A stretch of 64,000 nt of DNA from Haplomitrium mnioides (Eukaryota > Marchantiophyta > Haplomitriopsida > Calobryales). Every line of letters starts with the position of its first letter. The first letter of the stretch is position 1. The stretch is taken from positions 1 through 64,000 of the forward strand of contig JBNGIS010020565.1 of the NCBI GenBank assembly GCA_049999725.1, read 5' to 3'. The notes beneath the pieces were generated by a model. The model saw nothing but the letters and a program-made list of their open reading frames with translations. It did not search any database and was not told where the DNA came from. Position numbers and translations under genes: made by a program. Below are positions 35,081 to 46,470 of this stretch, in pieces.

Positions 35081-36527
35081 TTGGTAAGTGACTATATATC
35101 GGATGAAGAGGAGGAAAGTCTTTCTAGCACTCAAGTACATTTCCTATTATCTTGGGATATGGATGAGATGTATGGGGCTACAAAAGAGCCAAGGAGATTT
35201 TCTAGTGTAGTAAGCATTATTGATTTGGATGATTTCATCCAAAAGTTTAACACTTGGTGTGATCTACAAACATTGCAGAACTTTGCTCTATTTACACCTT
35301 TCATGACGTGGAAAGGTTTGTTTCAGCACTTGGAAGTGCTGCTCATAGATGATTACCATGAATTTTGGCAAATTTTGGCAATCTGGTTGAGATTGAGGAG
35401 CGGAGATAGTATTGGTTACCCAATTTTGTCTCTATTACCTATGGTGGAAGGGCAAGTGTCCATTATCTTGCAACCCATACTGCATCCTCTAGTAGCACTA
35501 GCCACAACACTGGTGCTTTAGGGGCAAGAGGAGTTTTCAATACACATGTTCTAGCCACTATATCAAATGGTGGAGGGATCCCATTGTTTAACCATCTCGT
35601 TGAAAAGTTTGCAAAAGTTCCAGTGCCAGACTGGGGAGAGTTTGAGAGAAGCCTACAACGTGATGAGAAGCCTCATCAATGTCACAAAGGGGGTGATAGA
35701 GGCTCAAGCTATCCAGTTCTGGTATTCCATTCTTGATAGGGATTTGAGGAAGAGAGTGAGAGATGCCACCCTTCTAAGGGATTCTAATCACTCTAGCTAT
35801 TGTGTTTAAATTGTTAGAGCATATTGAGCTCAACCTGGAAAAAGAGAGCATAGTCATTGCTGGTTTTCAGAAGGAAGTGCTAAAATTTGCATCTCCACCC
35901 ACATCTACATCCCAGTCTGCACCACGAAAGAGCCAAAAGGTTGGAGAACACTCAAGTGGGTAGAAGGCGTTGCCATCTTATGCAAGTCATCAGTTAGGTT
36001 GTTGGATCTATGGTGGAGATTGCTTGCAAAAGCTATGTTCAGAGGCAAAGAGGCCATGAGCAGCGTGTTTTGGAGATGCATGTGCAGCTAGTTGGCAACA
36101 ATGTGACCATTGTGGAGTCATGGGTCATACCAGTGATAGATGTTTTTCGCTTCACATGGAGTTGCAATGAAGAGGAGCTTGCATATGTGAGTCAAGCAAA
36201 GGCGAGTGAGGTGGTCGTAGCCGAGGAGCATCACCAGTTGGGAGAGCTAGGGTAGGTGCTCTAGCTGCTACTATAGATCCAAAAGATGCTAGAATTGCAC
36301 AGTTGGAGCAGCAATTAGCTACCATGACTATAGCACAGGCAAGGCCCAACTTTGGAGCTGAAGCCTCCACTTCATATGAAGCAATTGGAGGATCAGTTGG
36401 CATAGGATTCAAGTGTGAGACAACCTATGTTGATGCATGTGCAGCAGTGACCAAAGTAGCAAGCAAGGCTTTTGAGCCGAAAGGAGCAGTAGTGGAGTCA
36501 GATCCTCAAAAAGGGGATGCTCACTAG
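35081..36527 (+). pseudogene. B2 gag remnant with intact CCHC zinc knuckle
   Basis: Capsid-like blocks in changing frames: an acidic N-terminus with ISDEEEESLSS (35081-35521), GESLREAYNVMRSLINVTKG and QFWYSILDRDLRKRVRDATL (35567-35809), the zinc knuckle CDHCGVMGHTSDRC at 36102-36143, and a Gln-rich coiled-coil-like tail RIAQLEQQLATMTIAQARPN (36290-36350). Gag forms particles and binds element RNA. No normal ATG start is apparent and at least four frame changes are present. It parallels B1 closely. Confidence 0.82.
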
Positions 36528-36718
36528 TATGTAAAGCTACCACAATCATTTGAATTGACAGACTTGGTGAGGACTACTTCCATGCATTTGACTTAGGCTT
36601 CCAGAGATATGGAGATAGCCAAGTTAGTCGTACACAAGCTACTATTTTTAGCTATAGATGTGTTGACCAAAAGAGTACCCATATAAATCTTTCCTCATTA
36701 GATACTATGTCGACTTCA

Positions 36719-36996
36719 TGGTAGTATCTTGTTGATGGTATTTGTTTGTTGCAGTTGTTTGGAGATATTAGTGCAGGGCTATTTGTTGTGCTCCAAGTAG
36801 GGATTCCAGCTCGGCGGTATTTATATGTGAAGAAGGGTGAGATTTTCCAAAGAATCTCCTTGATGCATATGATGATGATGGTTGAACAATATCCATAGTT
36901 GCTTTCAATTAGTGTAGTGCGAGGTAATCTGCATGTATTGCCAACCAACATCTTATTGCTAGAGGTAGACCACTTAGCTTGAGTGGGGCCTATTGA
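36719..36996 (+). pseudogene. B2 cytosine-C5 DNA methyltransferase, N-terminal part
   Basis: Reads YLVDGICLLQLFGDISAGL (motif I-like, 36725-36781), then RRYLYV, an EQYP block and LHVLPTNILLLEVDHLA, ending in GPID at 36985-36996, just before where the PCQ motif would be. Three in-frame stops (TAG 36722, TAG after EQYP, TGA before GPID) sit where B1 or the pattern suggests Gln or Arg codons, consistent with C-to-T change. A2 inserted right after, so motifs IV to X are lost from this copy. It independently confirms the B1 methyltransferase. Confidence 0.85.
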
Positions 36997-37565
36997 CGTA
37001 ACACTACACACCCATATTACACACACACAAGTTAGCACAAGTACAACTCATACAAGTTAGCATAAGAGAAGCATACAAGAACTTCAAGAACCTACAAGGT
37101 AAGAGATGCCAAACAAGGCACTCTCCCTTCTTTATATACTTGAGAGAAATCACTTTGCTTACATAGGTGGAGGAACCCCATTGGTTCCTTTTCTATCCTC
37201 TTCTAATTAGACCCCTCTTTTCTCTCTCACTTTAATTGGACCACCCTTTACTTTTGCTCTCCTTCTGCTATGTGTTTTTATCCTTAGAACCTTCCATCTC
37301 TTTAGTTCTTCTTCTCCCACCTGTCCTTATCTTTAGAACCTTCTCTTTATTTTAATGCTCCACTTGCCACATGTCTTTATCCTCTTCTAAAGTAGTCTAT
37401 CTAGACTTCCTCTTTCACTTTAATTCGTTGGCTTTCTCTTCTCGTACCACGTGTCCATCTCTCTATAATAGAAATTGCTTTTTGCTACTCTAACTTAGTA
37501 ATAGCTTTCTAGACATAGTGGACATTACTTTTAGCTATGGCTTACTAAAGTTTGTGACCGCTACA
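36997..37565 (-). repeat. A2 3' LTR (569 bp)
   Basis: Plus strand cgtaacactacacaccc (TG changed to CG) to gaccgctaca. TATA box TATATAAA on the minus strand at 37131-37138. G-box CACGTG near 37449. Left neighbour attga belongs to B2. Confidence 0.92.
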
Positions 37566-37580
37566 ATCCTCCTCCTTTTA
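37566..37580 (-). promoter_or_regulatory. A2 polypurine tract
   Basis: Minus strand reads taaaaggaggaggat, a purine run abutting the 3' LTR. Also present beside the LTR at 57062-57077 and, altered, at 58566; deleted in A1. Confidence 0.88.
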
Positions 37581-38900
37581 AGAGGCAATGTCCTCATTGC
37601 GAGGAAGAGAGTTCTCAAAAGAGTAAACAAGTGTAGAGGCATTGGCCAAATTCTCCAATGGCTCCCAAGTAGCTTCATAAAGAGGGTAGCCTTTCCAACG
37701 AACCAAGTACTCCACAATCTCACGATGGCCTCGACAACGTATGTGTTTCTTCAAGAGTTGTTCCACCTCAAATTTCTCATGACCATCAATAAACTCAAGT
37801 GGTGGAGAGGGCTCTTGGGTACAAGTGAAGGTGGTAGAGCGAGGGACAAATGCATGTAATAAAGAGACATGAAAGACCGGATGATTCTTCATGTGAGGAG
37901 GTAGAACAAGTTGATAGGCCACTTCACCAATACGAGTAGAAATAGCAAATGGTGCAATGAAGCAAGCAGATAGCTTACAAGAGAGAAGCAAAGGAAGATT
38001 GGACATAGAGAGCCATACTTAGTCACCTATAGCAAAGGTGACTTTGCGATGATGAGCATTGGCATATTGTTTTTGGCAATTACGAGAAACTTCAAGTTTT
38101 TCCTTGGTACATTGGATGTCGTGGTGTAGCCGATAGAGGAAATCATCGGCAGTTGGACTCTTAGAGGTTGATGCAGGATGAAGATTAGATAGAGTAGTTG
38201 GATGCTCACCATACATCAAAAAGAAAAGCGTAGCTTGTGTAGAGCTATTGATAGAGTTATGGTAAGAGAATTTCACAAGAGGTAGCAACCAATCCCATTC
38301 TTCTTGTTCTTCCAAAGTAAAAGCCCGCAACATGTCTCTGATGGTGTGGTTGGCCTATTCAATTTGACCATCCGATTCAGGGTGATAAGTAGTGGACATA
38401 GCCAATTCGGTTTTGAGAAGACCAAATATTGTGCGCCAAAACATGCTGGTAAATTGAGTGCCGCGGTCGGAGATAATCACTTTGGAGATACCATAATAAG
38501 AGTAGATAGCTTCCAAATAAATTTGTGGTAACTTCGGTGCTTTCATTGATTTGGTAGTCGGACAAATATGAATCATTTTGCTAGGTTTGTCCACAAAAAC
38601 AACAATAGCATCATAACCCGTAGAAGTACGTGGTAACTCACACACAATATCCATACTCACATGTTCCCATCGCCAATTTGGGATCGGCAACGGTTGTAAT
38701 AAACCTCCACATTTAAGATTGGTTGTTTTGTTTTGTTGACAAGCCAAACAACTCCAAACATAACTCTCCATATCTTGATGAATCTTAGGCTAATAATAGA
38801 CTTGTTGAAGATTGTCCAAAGTTTTCTCAATTCCAACATGTCCACCAATTGCCGAGTCATGTGCTTCATACAAAACCTCAAAGTGAAGCTTAACACTATT
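37581..38900 (-). pseudogene. A2 integrase with C-terminal chromodomain
   Basis: From high to low: the zinc domain (IGGHVGIEKTLDNLQQVYY at 38790-38850, VWSCLACQQNK near 38740); the DDE core (SMDIVCELPRTSTGYDAI, SDRGTQFTSMFW and YHPESDGQ within 38355-38771); MLRAFTLEEQEEWDWLLPLV (38333 down); and the C-terminal part (37578-38006). The last has a chromodomain at about residues 79-131 (37614-37772), with EYLVRWKGYPLYEATWEP as its core. Chromodomains of this type direct integration to particular chromatin. One or two frame changes break it, but the chromodomain itself reads cleanly. Confidence 0.92.
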
Positions 38901-39340
38901 AGGAACCCATACCTTGCATTGGAAGAAAATAAATCCTCTCACCTCTTTCACTAGATTCTTTTGTTGTGTGGCAATGATCTCCTCATCTTCTTTTGTTGCA
39001 ACCAACATTTCCGTCCACCAAGTAGGATGAATTGTGATTTCTAACAAGATGTTGAGTTGAGGCATGCGTGTCAATGCATCTGCAATTTGTCATTTTCCTT
39101 CCGCATAGACCATTTTTATATGGAACCGTTGTCGCCACTCCGCCCAACGAATCTGTCATTTTGAGAGCTCCTTTTAGTTTCTAGATAGATTAGAGGTTTA
39201 CAATCAGTTTCGACAATAAACTCCATATCTTCTAGATAATGCTTCCAATGTTTGTTTGATATCACAATCGCCAATTCTTCCCGCTCCATAGTGTGGTAGT
39301 TTTGCTAAGTGTTGCTCAACTTCCTAGAAAAGAAGGCAAC
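38901..39340 (-). pseudogene. A2 RNase H C-terminal part and link to integrase
   Basis: Matches A1 2740-3165 closely; MTRMPQLNILLEI and TWWTEMLVATKEDEEII are readable at 38950-39074. The RNase H tail near 39100-39340 is stop-ridden. Cut at 39340 by the C element; continues at 53256. Confidence 0.8.
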
Positions 39341-39345
39341 AGAAT
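39341..39345. other. Target-site duplication AGAAT (left) of element C
   Basis: AGAAT at 39341-39345 and 53251-53255 flank element C. With one copy removed, the A2 RNase H sequence reads through as in A1. Confidence 0.92.
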
Positions 39346-42300
39346 TGTCAGCCCTGTGGTTGGACCCTTATCTCTTTTTCGACTATTTTACACCCACTTC
39401 AGAGCTGACTTGTGTTTCAAGACCTTTTATGAGAGGGGCTTTGCACCAAATTGAACCCAAATCCTACTTACCCACTCTGGAGTGACTGCAACACCACCTA
39501 ACAACACCCAAACACAACACATGCATGCACCAACCCACTGTCACACACCTTCCTCCAATGCCCATAGATGCAAGTCACACCCCTCCTTCAGGCCTTAACC
39601 TCAAAAGGTGCCACTTGGAAGGTAGAGGCGGATAGAATAGGGCATCTGATTCTTGTATGCAATGGCCTCTTTACAAGTTCTCTCTTAGGGGAAAAAAGGT
39701 TTCTCTTTGTCTCATAGTCCTTGCCACTAGCCAACAATGGCTTCAACAGCAAACCTGCTCATTCACATTCACCTCCCAAGGGCACACACGGGTAGACTAT
39801 TATGTTGTTGAGTCAATTCGAAATATAATTAAGGAGTCCAGAACTGGACCCAATCACCTTGTATACAAAAGGGAAACAAGTCCCAGCATCCAAATTACCA
39901 CAATGCAATGTTATTAATCATGACTTCCCTTTTCACAAGGTGTTTCTAGGATCTAAACAAATGGAATGTAGGCACTCTAAATACTAAGAACTTTACAGAT
40001 CTACAAACAAAACACAAATCTAACTATACACACGAACATAGATATACATGTATATGCACCCTGACTCACCAATATTGTAGACCTTCCCACGTCTCAAGAC
40101 CCAAGCTTTCTCCTATACTTCCTTTCAGCTCCCATCAGCAACTCCAATCTTCTTATAATACTTCACCCACGCACTCTCATCTAGATAGTTTTTCAACTTC
40201 CCTCGCGAGAAGCCATGAATTTACTTCCTTAGGCTCGGAAGAGGATTTCTTTAACTTCCACCTCTGGAAGACAATCCCCTTGACTGCTGGCCACCCACTC
40301 CACCTTGAGTTTTGAATGGATCTTCTCTGCAGTGCACGGGCACTAACACAGCCACTCCTCTCTTGACTCCACTTAAGAAATTCAACCAGAAACACCCCTG
40401 AGCGTCTATAGGATTGATGCTCCTACACAAATGATGTTGAGACAACCCCAAGATCCCCCCTTGGCAGTCTCTCTTGAATTCAAGACCGAAAGAATTCCCT
40501 TCAGCTTCAAGTCGTGATACACCTCCAAATGCCGGTCCACCTGCAATGATGAGTCCACCTAGATTGCTTGAGACTCTAGAGCTCCACGCTTAGCAATTCT
40601 CAATGCCTCTCCAGTTCACCTCCACCCCCGCTGGTCCCCTTGCACGAGTCCACTCGCCTCACATGAATCCTTCTTAGAATGCTTTCCTCTCTCCTTTGTT
40701 GCGTCTTCCTCTTCGAGTTTGCTCTTACAACTCAATTTTGCATCTTCATCAACCCCTCAATCGTCATAGTGATCTATTCTATACCCCCTGGTAGGCGCGC
40801 GTCCCCCCAAGCGTTTCTTGTTCAAGATCGCTTCTTTCCTCTTCGCTGGATTTGGTCGTTTTTCTCATTAGCAACCGCTTCTTGGGATGGTGACACATGT
40901 CAGTACAGTCAAGGGCTAGTCTAATTTTAACAGTCATTTCTGAAGCCCTTCTGGGTTGGGCGAGGACAACTTTGGTGAAGGTTGAAGATGGAAATTGCTA
41001 AGACCCGCGCGGATCCCCGATGCTCGAGTCACGATTTGCGATTGCCTTGCTGCTGGCCCACATCAATAAACCTGTAGCAGTCGTGGATCCGATTGCTTCA
41101 AAGCAGTAAGCTAGGTGCAGACTCAAAGTCAGGGGCCGAAGAGGTCTTTTTGTAGAGAGATCTGAAAAAAATCGCCCGAAGAGCGTTGGGTTCGCTGATC
41201 AACACCGCAGATTGGCTACCCGATGTATCCCGCGGGCTGATCCGCAATTTTCCCTCGGCTGCTCCTCAATTTCCCTCGGGTTGCTTCCCCAGTGCCATGT
41301 TTCCAAAGATTCTTGCGGACTCCTTTAGGCTGCCACGTTTTTGAAGATTCTTGCGGACTCCTCTCAGGCTGCCACATTTCCGCAGTCGCGCCGTCTGCCG
41401 CCGCCCACAAGGTGGAAGTTGGACCGCCGCTGCCCTCTGTTCAGCAATTGACCTCCTTCCGATGGATCTCACGGACTCCTCCGAAGTTGTACCCTCCGCT
41501 GTTTCCCATGGACACTTCCCCGGCTGCCACGTCTCCGATGTCGCCCACAGACTGTCTGAAGTCGCCACGTCTCCGATGTTTTCCACGGACTCCGGCAAAG
41601 CCGCCACGTCTCCGCTATCTTCCACGAACTCCCGCAATGCCACCACGTTTCCAATGATTTCCGTAGATACCTCTTAGGCTGCCACGTTTCTGCAGTTGCG
41701 TCGTCCATCGCCGCTCGCAAGGTGGAAGTTGGACCGCCGCTGCCCCCTGTTCCGCAGGTAACCTCCTTTCGATGGATCCCGCGGACTCCTCCGAAGTTGT
41801 ACCGTCCGCTGTTTCCCACAGACACTCCTCCAGCTGCCACGTCTCCGATGTCTTCCACGGACTCCCGCAAAGCCGCCATGTCTCTGATGTCTTCCACAGA
41901 CTCCCGCAAAGCCGCCACGTCTCCGATGTCTTCCACGGACTCCCACAAAGCCGCCACGTCTCTGCTGTCTTCCACGGACTCCCACAAAGCCGCCATGTTT
42001 CCGATGATTTTCACGGATACCTCTCAGGCTGCCACGTTTCCACAATCGCACCATCCGCCGCCGCCTACAAGGTGGAAGTTGGACTGCTGCTACCCCTTGT
42101 TCCGTAGTTGACCTCCTTCCAATGGATCCCGTGGACTCCTTCGAAGGTGTACCCTCCGCTGTTTCCCACGAACACTCCCCCGGCTGCCATGTCTCCGATG
42201 TCGCCCACGGACTCTCTGAAGTTGCCACATCTCCGATGTCTTCTACAAACTCCTGCAAAGCCGCCATGTCTTCGATGTTTCCATGGACTCCAGAAAAGCT

Positions 42301-43481
42301 GCCACGTCTTCGATGATTTCCGCGGATACCTCTTAGGCTACCACGTTTTCATAGTCGAGCCGTCCGTCGCTGCTCGCAAGGTGGAAGTTGGACCATCATA
42401 GTTGACTTGGTTCCGTAGTTGACCTCTTTTGGACCTAAAGGATCCAACAGACCCTCCTTAAGTGCCACGTAATCCGCAGGAGCGCCGTCCGACGCCGTTT
42501 TCAAAGGGGAAGGCGTACCAACGCGCTGACCTGGTTCCGTGGAATCCAACGAGCTTCGTCACGTCGCCACATTTTTGCTGAATTTCCCAGAACTCTCCAA
42601 GGACGCCATGTAATCCGAGAGGTTGCCGTCCGACGCCGTTTTCAACTAAGGGCTTGATTGTCGCACTAACCTTAGTTTACAATGAAGGTCGTGGACTCTC
42701 CCCTTTGCCCACATTTCTGCAAGGCTCCTCAGGCCTCCTGCACCTGCCACGTCTCCGTCAAAACCTTCAGACTCTTCTAAAGACGCCACATCTCCGACTT
42801 TCTCCAGTGACTTTTGGATTTCCGAAGTTCTCCACGGACACCTTCAGATTGCCCCATCTTTGTTGTACCTACGACCTCAGTGTGGCTCCTCCCAATTCCT
42901 TCCAACCCCTGTTTACGCGATTCCTCACCTTGTTGCGACTTCAAACCCGCTCGTCTAATGGCCATATACTCGAATCCTGACTGTCCTTCTCCTCCCCTCC
43001 TCGTGCCCTTGCTAGATTTGTAGCTTCTATGCAATCTCCTGCTCGATTCGCTCGCCTTCTGCCAGCTTTCTCATCTGCGATATGCCCAGCTGCATTTGGC
43101 ACTCCTCTCAGCTGCTCGCCTTCCTTCTTAGACTTGAAATTTCCCTCCCCCTTTCTCGATCACCCAGCCTTGCTTCCGTCTCGATTTGCTGCAAGTTCAT
43201 ATGCACATCTTGTTTGCATTTTCATCCAACTCGTCTTGATTCCATAGGGCTCCTCCCTTGCATTACATGATTTGTGACATCCATTAGGAAAAGCAGAAAA
43301 GGAAAGGAAGAGAAGGGAGAGGAGAGAAGGAAGAGAGGGGAAGGATGGAATAATAATAATAAAACAATAAATTATAATAAAATACAAAAGACTAATACAA
43401 ATTGAAAGAATAAACTAGGCTAGAAGCTCAATAATCACCAAAAAAAAAGAAAAAAAAAAACTCAAAAACACCTGGCCAACG
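39346..43481 (-). repeat. C 3' LTR (4136 bp)
   Basis: Plus strand runs tgtcagccctgtgg to ctggccaacg (terminal CA changed to CG). It aligns with the 5' LTR and with the solo LTR. It includes the 41.3-42.4 kb tandem array and a segment near 40030-40440 that the 5' LTR lacks. Long frames on both strands within 41266-42401 are by-products of the array. Confidence 0.9.
41330..42400. repeat. Tandem array in the C 3' LTR: about 310-350-bp units with nested 39-bp units
   Basis: The marker caaggtggaagttgga recurs at about 41408, 41717, 42067 and 42377. Within units, a 39-bp phrase (ctccgatgtcttccacgga plus ctcccgcaaagccgccacgt) repeats up to five times around 41846-42000, which lengthens the third spacing. 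G+C-rich relative to the window. Confidence 0.9.
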
Positions 43482-43496
43482 TAACTCCCCTTTTAA
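43482..43496 (-). promoter_or_regulatory. C polypurine tract
   Basis: Minus strand reads ttaaaaggggagtta next to the 3' LTR start, a typical plus-strand primer site. Confidence 0.8.
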
Positions 43497-43776
43497 TTGT
43501 GTAGCGACCTCGCAAACACCCTTTCTCCTTCTGACCTTCTTGGGCTCCTTCGTGGCCGCCGCTCAAACCTTGCTTGTTGGATGTCCTTTAGTCGACCTGG
43601 CTCCCACAAAATGCACTACTCACACAACACAAAGACATGAACGAACACACCCAACCAAACTCCTACACCCAACACTGCACTCCCCTACCGGACTTGGTAC
43701 GCCCACGCAGGCCAACTTCTTATCATGCATATGTACAAAATTCCCACGCCCGTTGTACACTGCGGTACCCTCCTCA

Positions 43777-44840
43777 TTAGTCCTCTTGGTGGTAATACCG
43801 CTTGAGCCGGTCGTAATGGACCCGATTGAGAAGGTGTGCCCATATCACTGTGCTCAACTCTACTAACCCATTGTCGTGAAGCACTCTCACCATGTAGGGC
43901 CCCATCCACCAGGTATGCAGCTTCTCGAGAAAGTGCAAGAACCTGTTGTCGTAGAGCAGCACCAAATCCCCACCTTTGAAGTCGACTGTCTGCAGCTTCT
44001 TGTCATGTTGTTTCTTGGTTAGCTGCTGCTGATGTTCCAGCCACTCGTGCGCCCCTACCTTGATCTCTTCTAAGGCCTCCAGCTGATGTACCCTTTCCAT
44101 TCGGCTCGAACGCTCTACCATTCTCTCCTCTATTGTCACCCGAGGTGTTGGGACTTCAAACTCCACCGAGACCAATGAGTGTTGTCCAAAGACCAAGAAG
44201 TAAGGGCAGTGGCCCGTGGTGGTCTTGTAGGTTAGGCTATATGCATGGGTGGCAGCTAGTAGCTTCAAATCCCATTCACTTTATTGGCTGCCACCGTTTT
44301 GTTCAAAATTTTGCCCATAATTCTGTTGGCCCTCTCCGTTAACCCATTAGCCTTAAGGTGGTAGGCTGTGGTTTTCCGGTGCTTGACCAGATACATCTTT
44401 GTGAAGTCACCACTGACCTGATTAACAAAATATGTGCCTTGGTCACTCACCAACTCCAGCGGTGCTTCGAATCGAGTGAAGATCTGCTCGTAGAGGAATC
44501 AAGCTACCGTCGGCGCGTCATCATTCCTGGTTGCCCTAGCCTCAACCCACTTGGTGGCGTGGTCAGTGGAAAGTAGAATGTACCTATTCTCGTGCCTTGT
44601 GGACGGGGTGATGGGCCCAATGAAGTCAATTCCCCACTTCTCGAATGGGGCCAGGGGAATTATCGGCATTAGGAGATGGTGACACGCTGCTGCTGGTTTC
44701 CTAGTCTGTTGACAGGTATCACACCTTTTCAAAGAAGTGGAAATCCTTATGCAAGGTGTGCCACCAATATTTAGTGTCCACAATCTTCCGAATGGTGGTT
44801 TCTGTAGCAAAATGACCATCGGCCTCTTCTTCATGCATGG
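43777..44840 (-). pseudogene. C integrase remnant
   Basis: Zinc-domain end CDTCQQTRKPAAA and the first core aspartate GIDFIGPITPS (44499-44834), second core block VSDQGTYFVNQV and KANGLTERANRI (44265-44453), and a C-terminal region (43777-44268) with FLVFGQHSLVSVEFE, LVLLYDNRFLHF and WMGPYMV, the usual end of a Ty3/gypsy integrase. No chromodomain follows; the frame ends with RVHYDRLKRYYHQED. Stops and frame changes lie near 44480 and 44860. Confidence 0.9.
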
Positions 44841-45655
44841 CTCGCATCACCACGGTGGACTGGTTTTTCTCCAAACACCTGCGTGTCTGCCCGTCCATTC
44901 CTTGTCAGTGCAGCATTCCCTTGATCATGAGAAAGGGCCTCACCTTTCTGAGAAACAAAACTGCTTGTTCTGGGGTTTTCCCTAAGGGAATCCTTACCGT
45001 CAAGAGGAACCCAATGATGTCCCCATATTTTGTGGGTCTCCTTTCCTTGATGTGGAACAGATCTTCATCATGGAAGGTGTCCCTCACTCCCTCCGCACTT
45101 GGCTGCCTCTCAATCCTTGAGAAGAAATCAACATTCTGGTGTTTTTTCCCCGGCTTGATCCGTACCTCAAAATCAAACTCCTTGAGTAGCAACATCCACC
45201 TTGCCACTCTCCCAGTCAAATCAAGCTTGTTGATCATGTATTTCAGGGCATCATGATCAATGTGGAACACCACCTTGTAGTATAGCAGGTAGTGCCTAAA
45301 GTTCTTCAACGAGTAGATTATCCCCAGTGCCTCATGATTGGTGGGCGAGTAATTCTTTTCTACCGCTGAGAGGAGTTTGTTGGCAAAGTAGATCGGGTGG
45401 TCCCTTCCTTCCTCATCTAGCTAGCTCAGCACTGCTCCCACACAGAAGCCTAAAACATCCACCATCACGTGGAACTCCTTGGCCCAGGTTGGGGGTGCCA
45501 AGATAGGTGCGTTGGCTAATCGCCTCTTGAGCTCATTAAAACTAGATCTCTTGGGTTCAGTTGGCTTAAAATCATTGCCCCTCTTCACTATCTCAATTAG
45601 GTGGTAGACTACTAGGGAAAATTTTGGGATGAACCTCCTGTAGTAGCCCACATAG
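44841..45655 (-). pseudogene. C RNase H remnant
   Basis: Readable as GYYRRFIPKFSLV and FKPTEPKRSSFNELKRRL (45421-45651), HPIYFANKLLSAVEKNYSPT (near 45350), and HYLLYYKVVFHIDHDALKYM with GRVARWMLLLKEFDFEV (44905-45309). The catalytic-position phrase reads VMVDVLGFCVGAVL, with DA(S) changed to DVL. A stop follows at 45421. Confidence 0.88.
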
Positions 45656-46470
45656 CCCAGGAATCCCTACACCTCCACCAAGCACGTTGGAAATCCCACA
45701 CCCAGCCACACTGCTACTTTTTTCTGGTCCACAGCAATTCCCTAGCTGGAGACCATATGCCCCAATAATATCCCTTTTCTTACTGCAAAGAAACATTTTC
45801 CAAGGTGCAGCCGCAGCCTTGTTTCCCTGCAACACTGAAATGTGAGCCGCACATGCTCCTCATGATCCTTGACCTTGCCATATACCACAAAGTCGTCTAT
45901 GAAGATCTCGAGGAACTTTCTGAGATAGTCTCAAAACATGTTCATCATTAATCTCTAGAATGTACCTAGGGTGTTACAAAGACCAAATGGCATTCTTCGA
46001 AAGGCAACACTCCCCACTCTGTCGTAAAAGCAGTTTTCAGTTGGTTCTCCTCACGTATCCACACTTGATTGTATATGGAGTACCCATCCACGAAATTGTA
46101 AACTTCATGGCTTGCCACCAGGTCCAGCACACCATCAGTGAAAGGTAGGGGGTAGTGGTCCTTCTTTGTTGCCGCATTCAGCTTGCGGAAATCTTGGAAA
46201 ACCCTAATTATTGGTTTCTCGTCCAAGCTCGCCTTCTTCAGCACCCCCACCAGAGGGGACACCCATTCGCTGTTCAGGACAAGATATATGAACCCTTCCT
46301 CTAGGAGCTTATCCACCTCCTCTTTAAACAACAGAGAGAAGCGTGGGTTCATTTGGTGTTGTCGCTGCTTTACGGGGGTAGTGTTGGCCTCCAAATCAAT
46401 TCTAGGCTCCCCTAGTTCTCTAGGCACGTCCTTCGGGTCCGTATGGCTCCATGCAAATATGTCATTGAAA
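45656..46470 (-). pseudogene. C reverse transcriptase remnant
   Basis: The open stretch 45966-46487 begins ICMEPYGPEG-like in one frame and continues with the RT fingers: LEEGFIYLVLNSEWVSPLV, VLKKASLDEKPIIRVFQDFRKLN and KDHYPLPFTDGVLD, then YSIYNQV. The polymerase motif FIDDFVVYG lies at 45889-45903. A stop near 45965 and frame changes interrupt the palm. FIDDF rather than FLDD separates this element from family A. Confidence 0.9.

Larger units (their letters stand above)
31296..36996 (+). mobile_element. B2: second copy of the methyltransferase-carrying retroelement, truncated
   Basis: Plus-strand copy: 5' end with TATA box, leader of about 3.6 kb, gag with intact CCHC knuckle (36102-36143), and the N-terminal part of the C5 methyltransferase, cut at 36996 by chromovirus A2. 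Compared with B1 it lacks the protease-like block (junction near 36600-36700). A 100-N gap sits at 33765-33864. I could not find the rest of the methyltransferase on the far side of A2/A3 (after 58643). Confidence 0.8.

Noticed and set aside
41266-42401. Overlapping open frames on both strands, up to 197 codons
   Set aside because: They follow the 310-bp and 39-bp G+C-rich repeats; stop-free by composition and present on both strands at once. Frames at 50893-52351 are the same effect in the other LTR.
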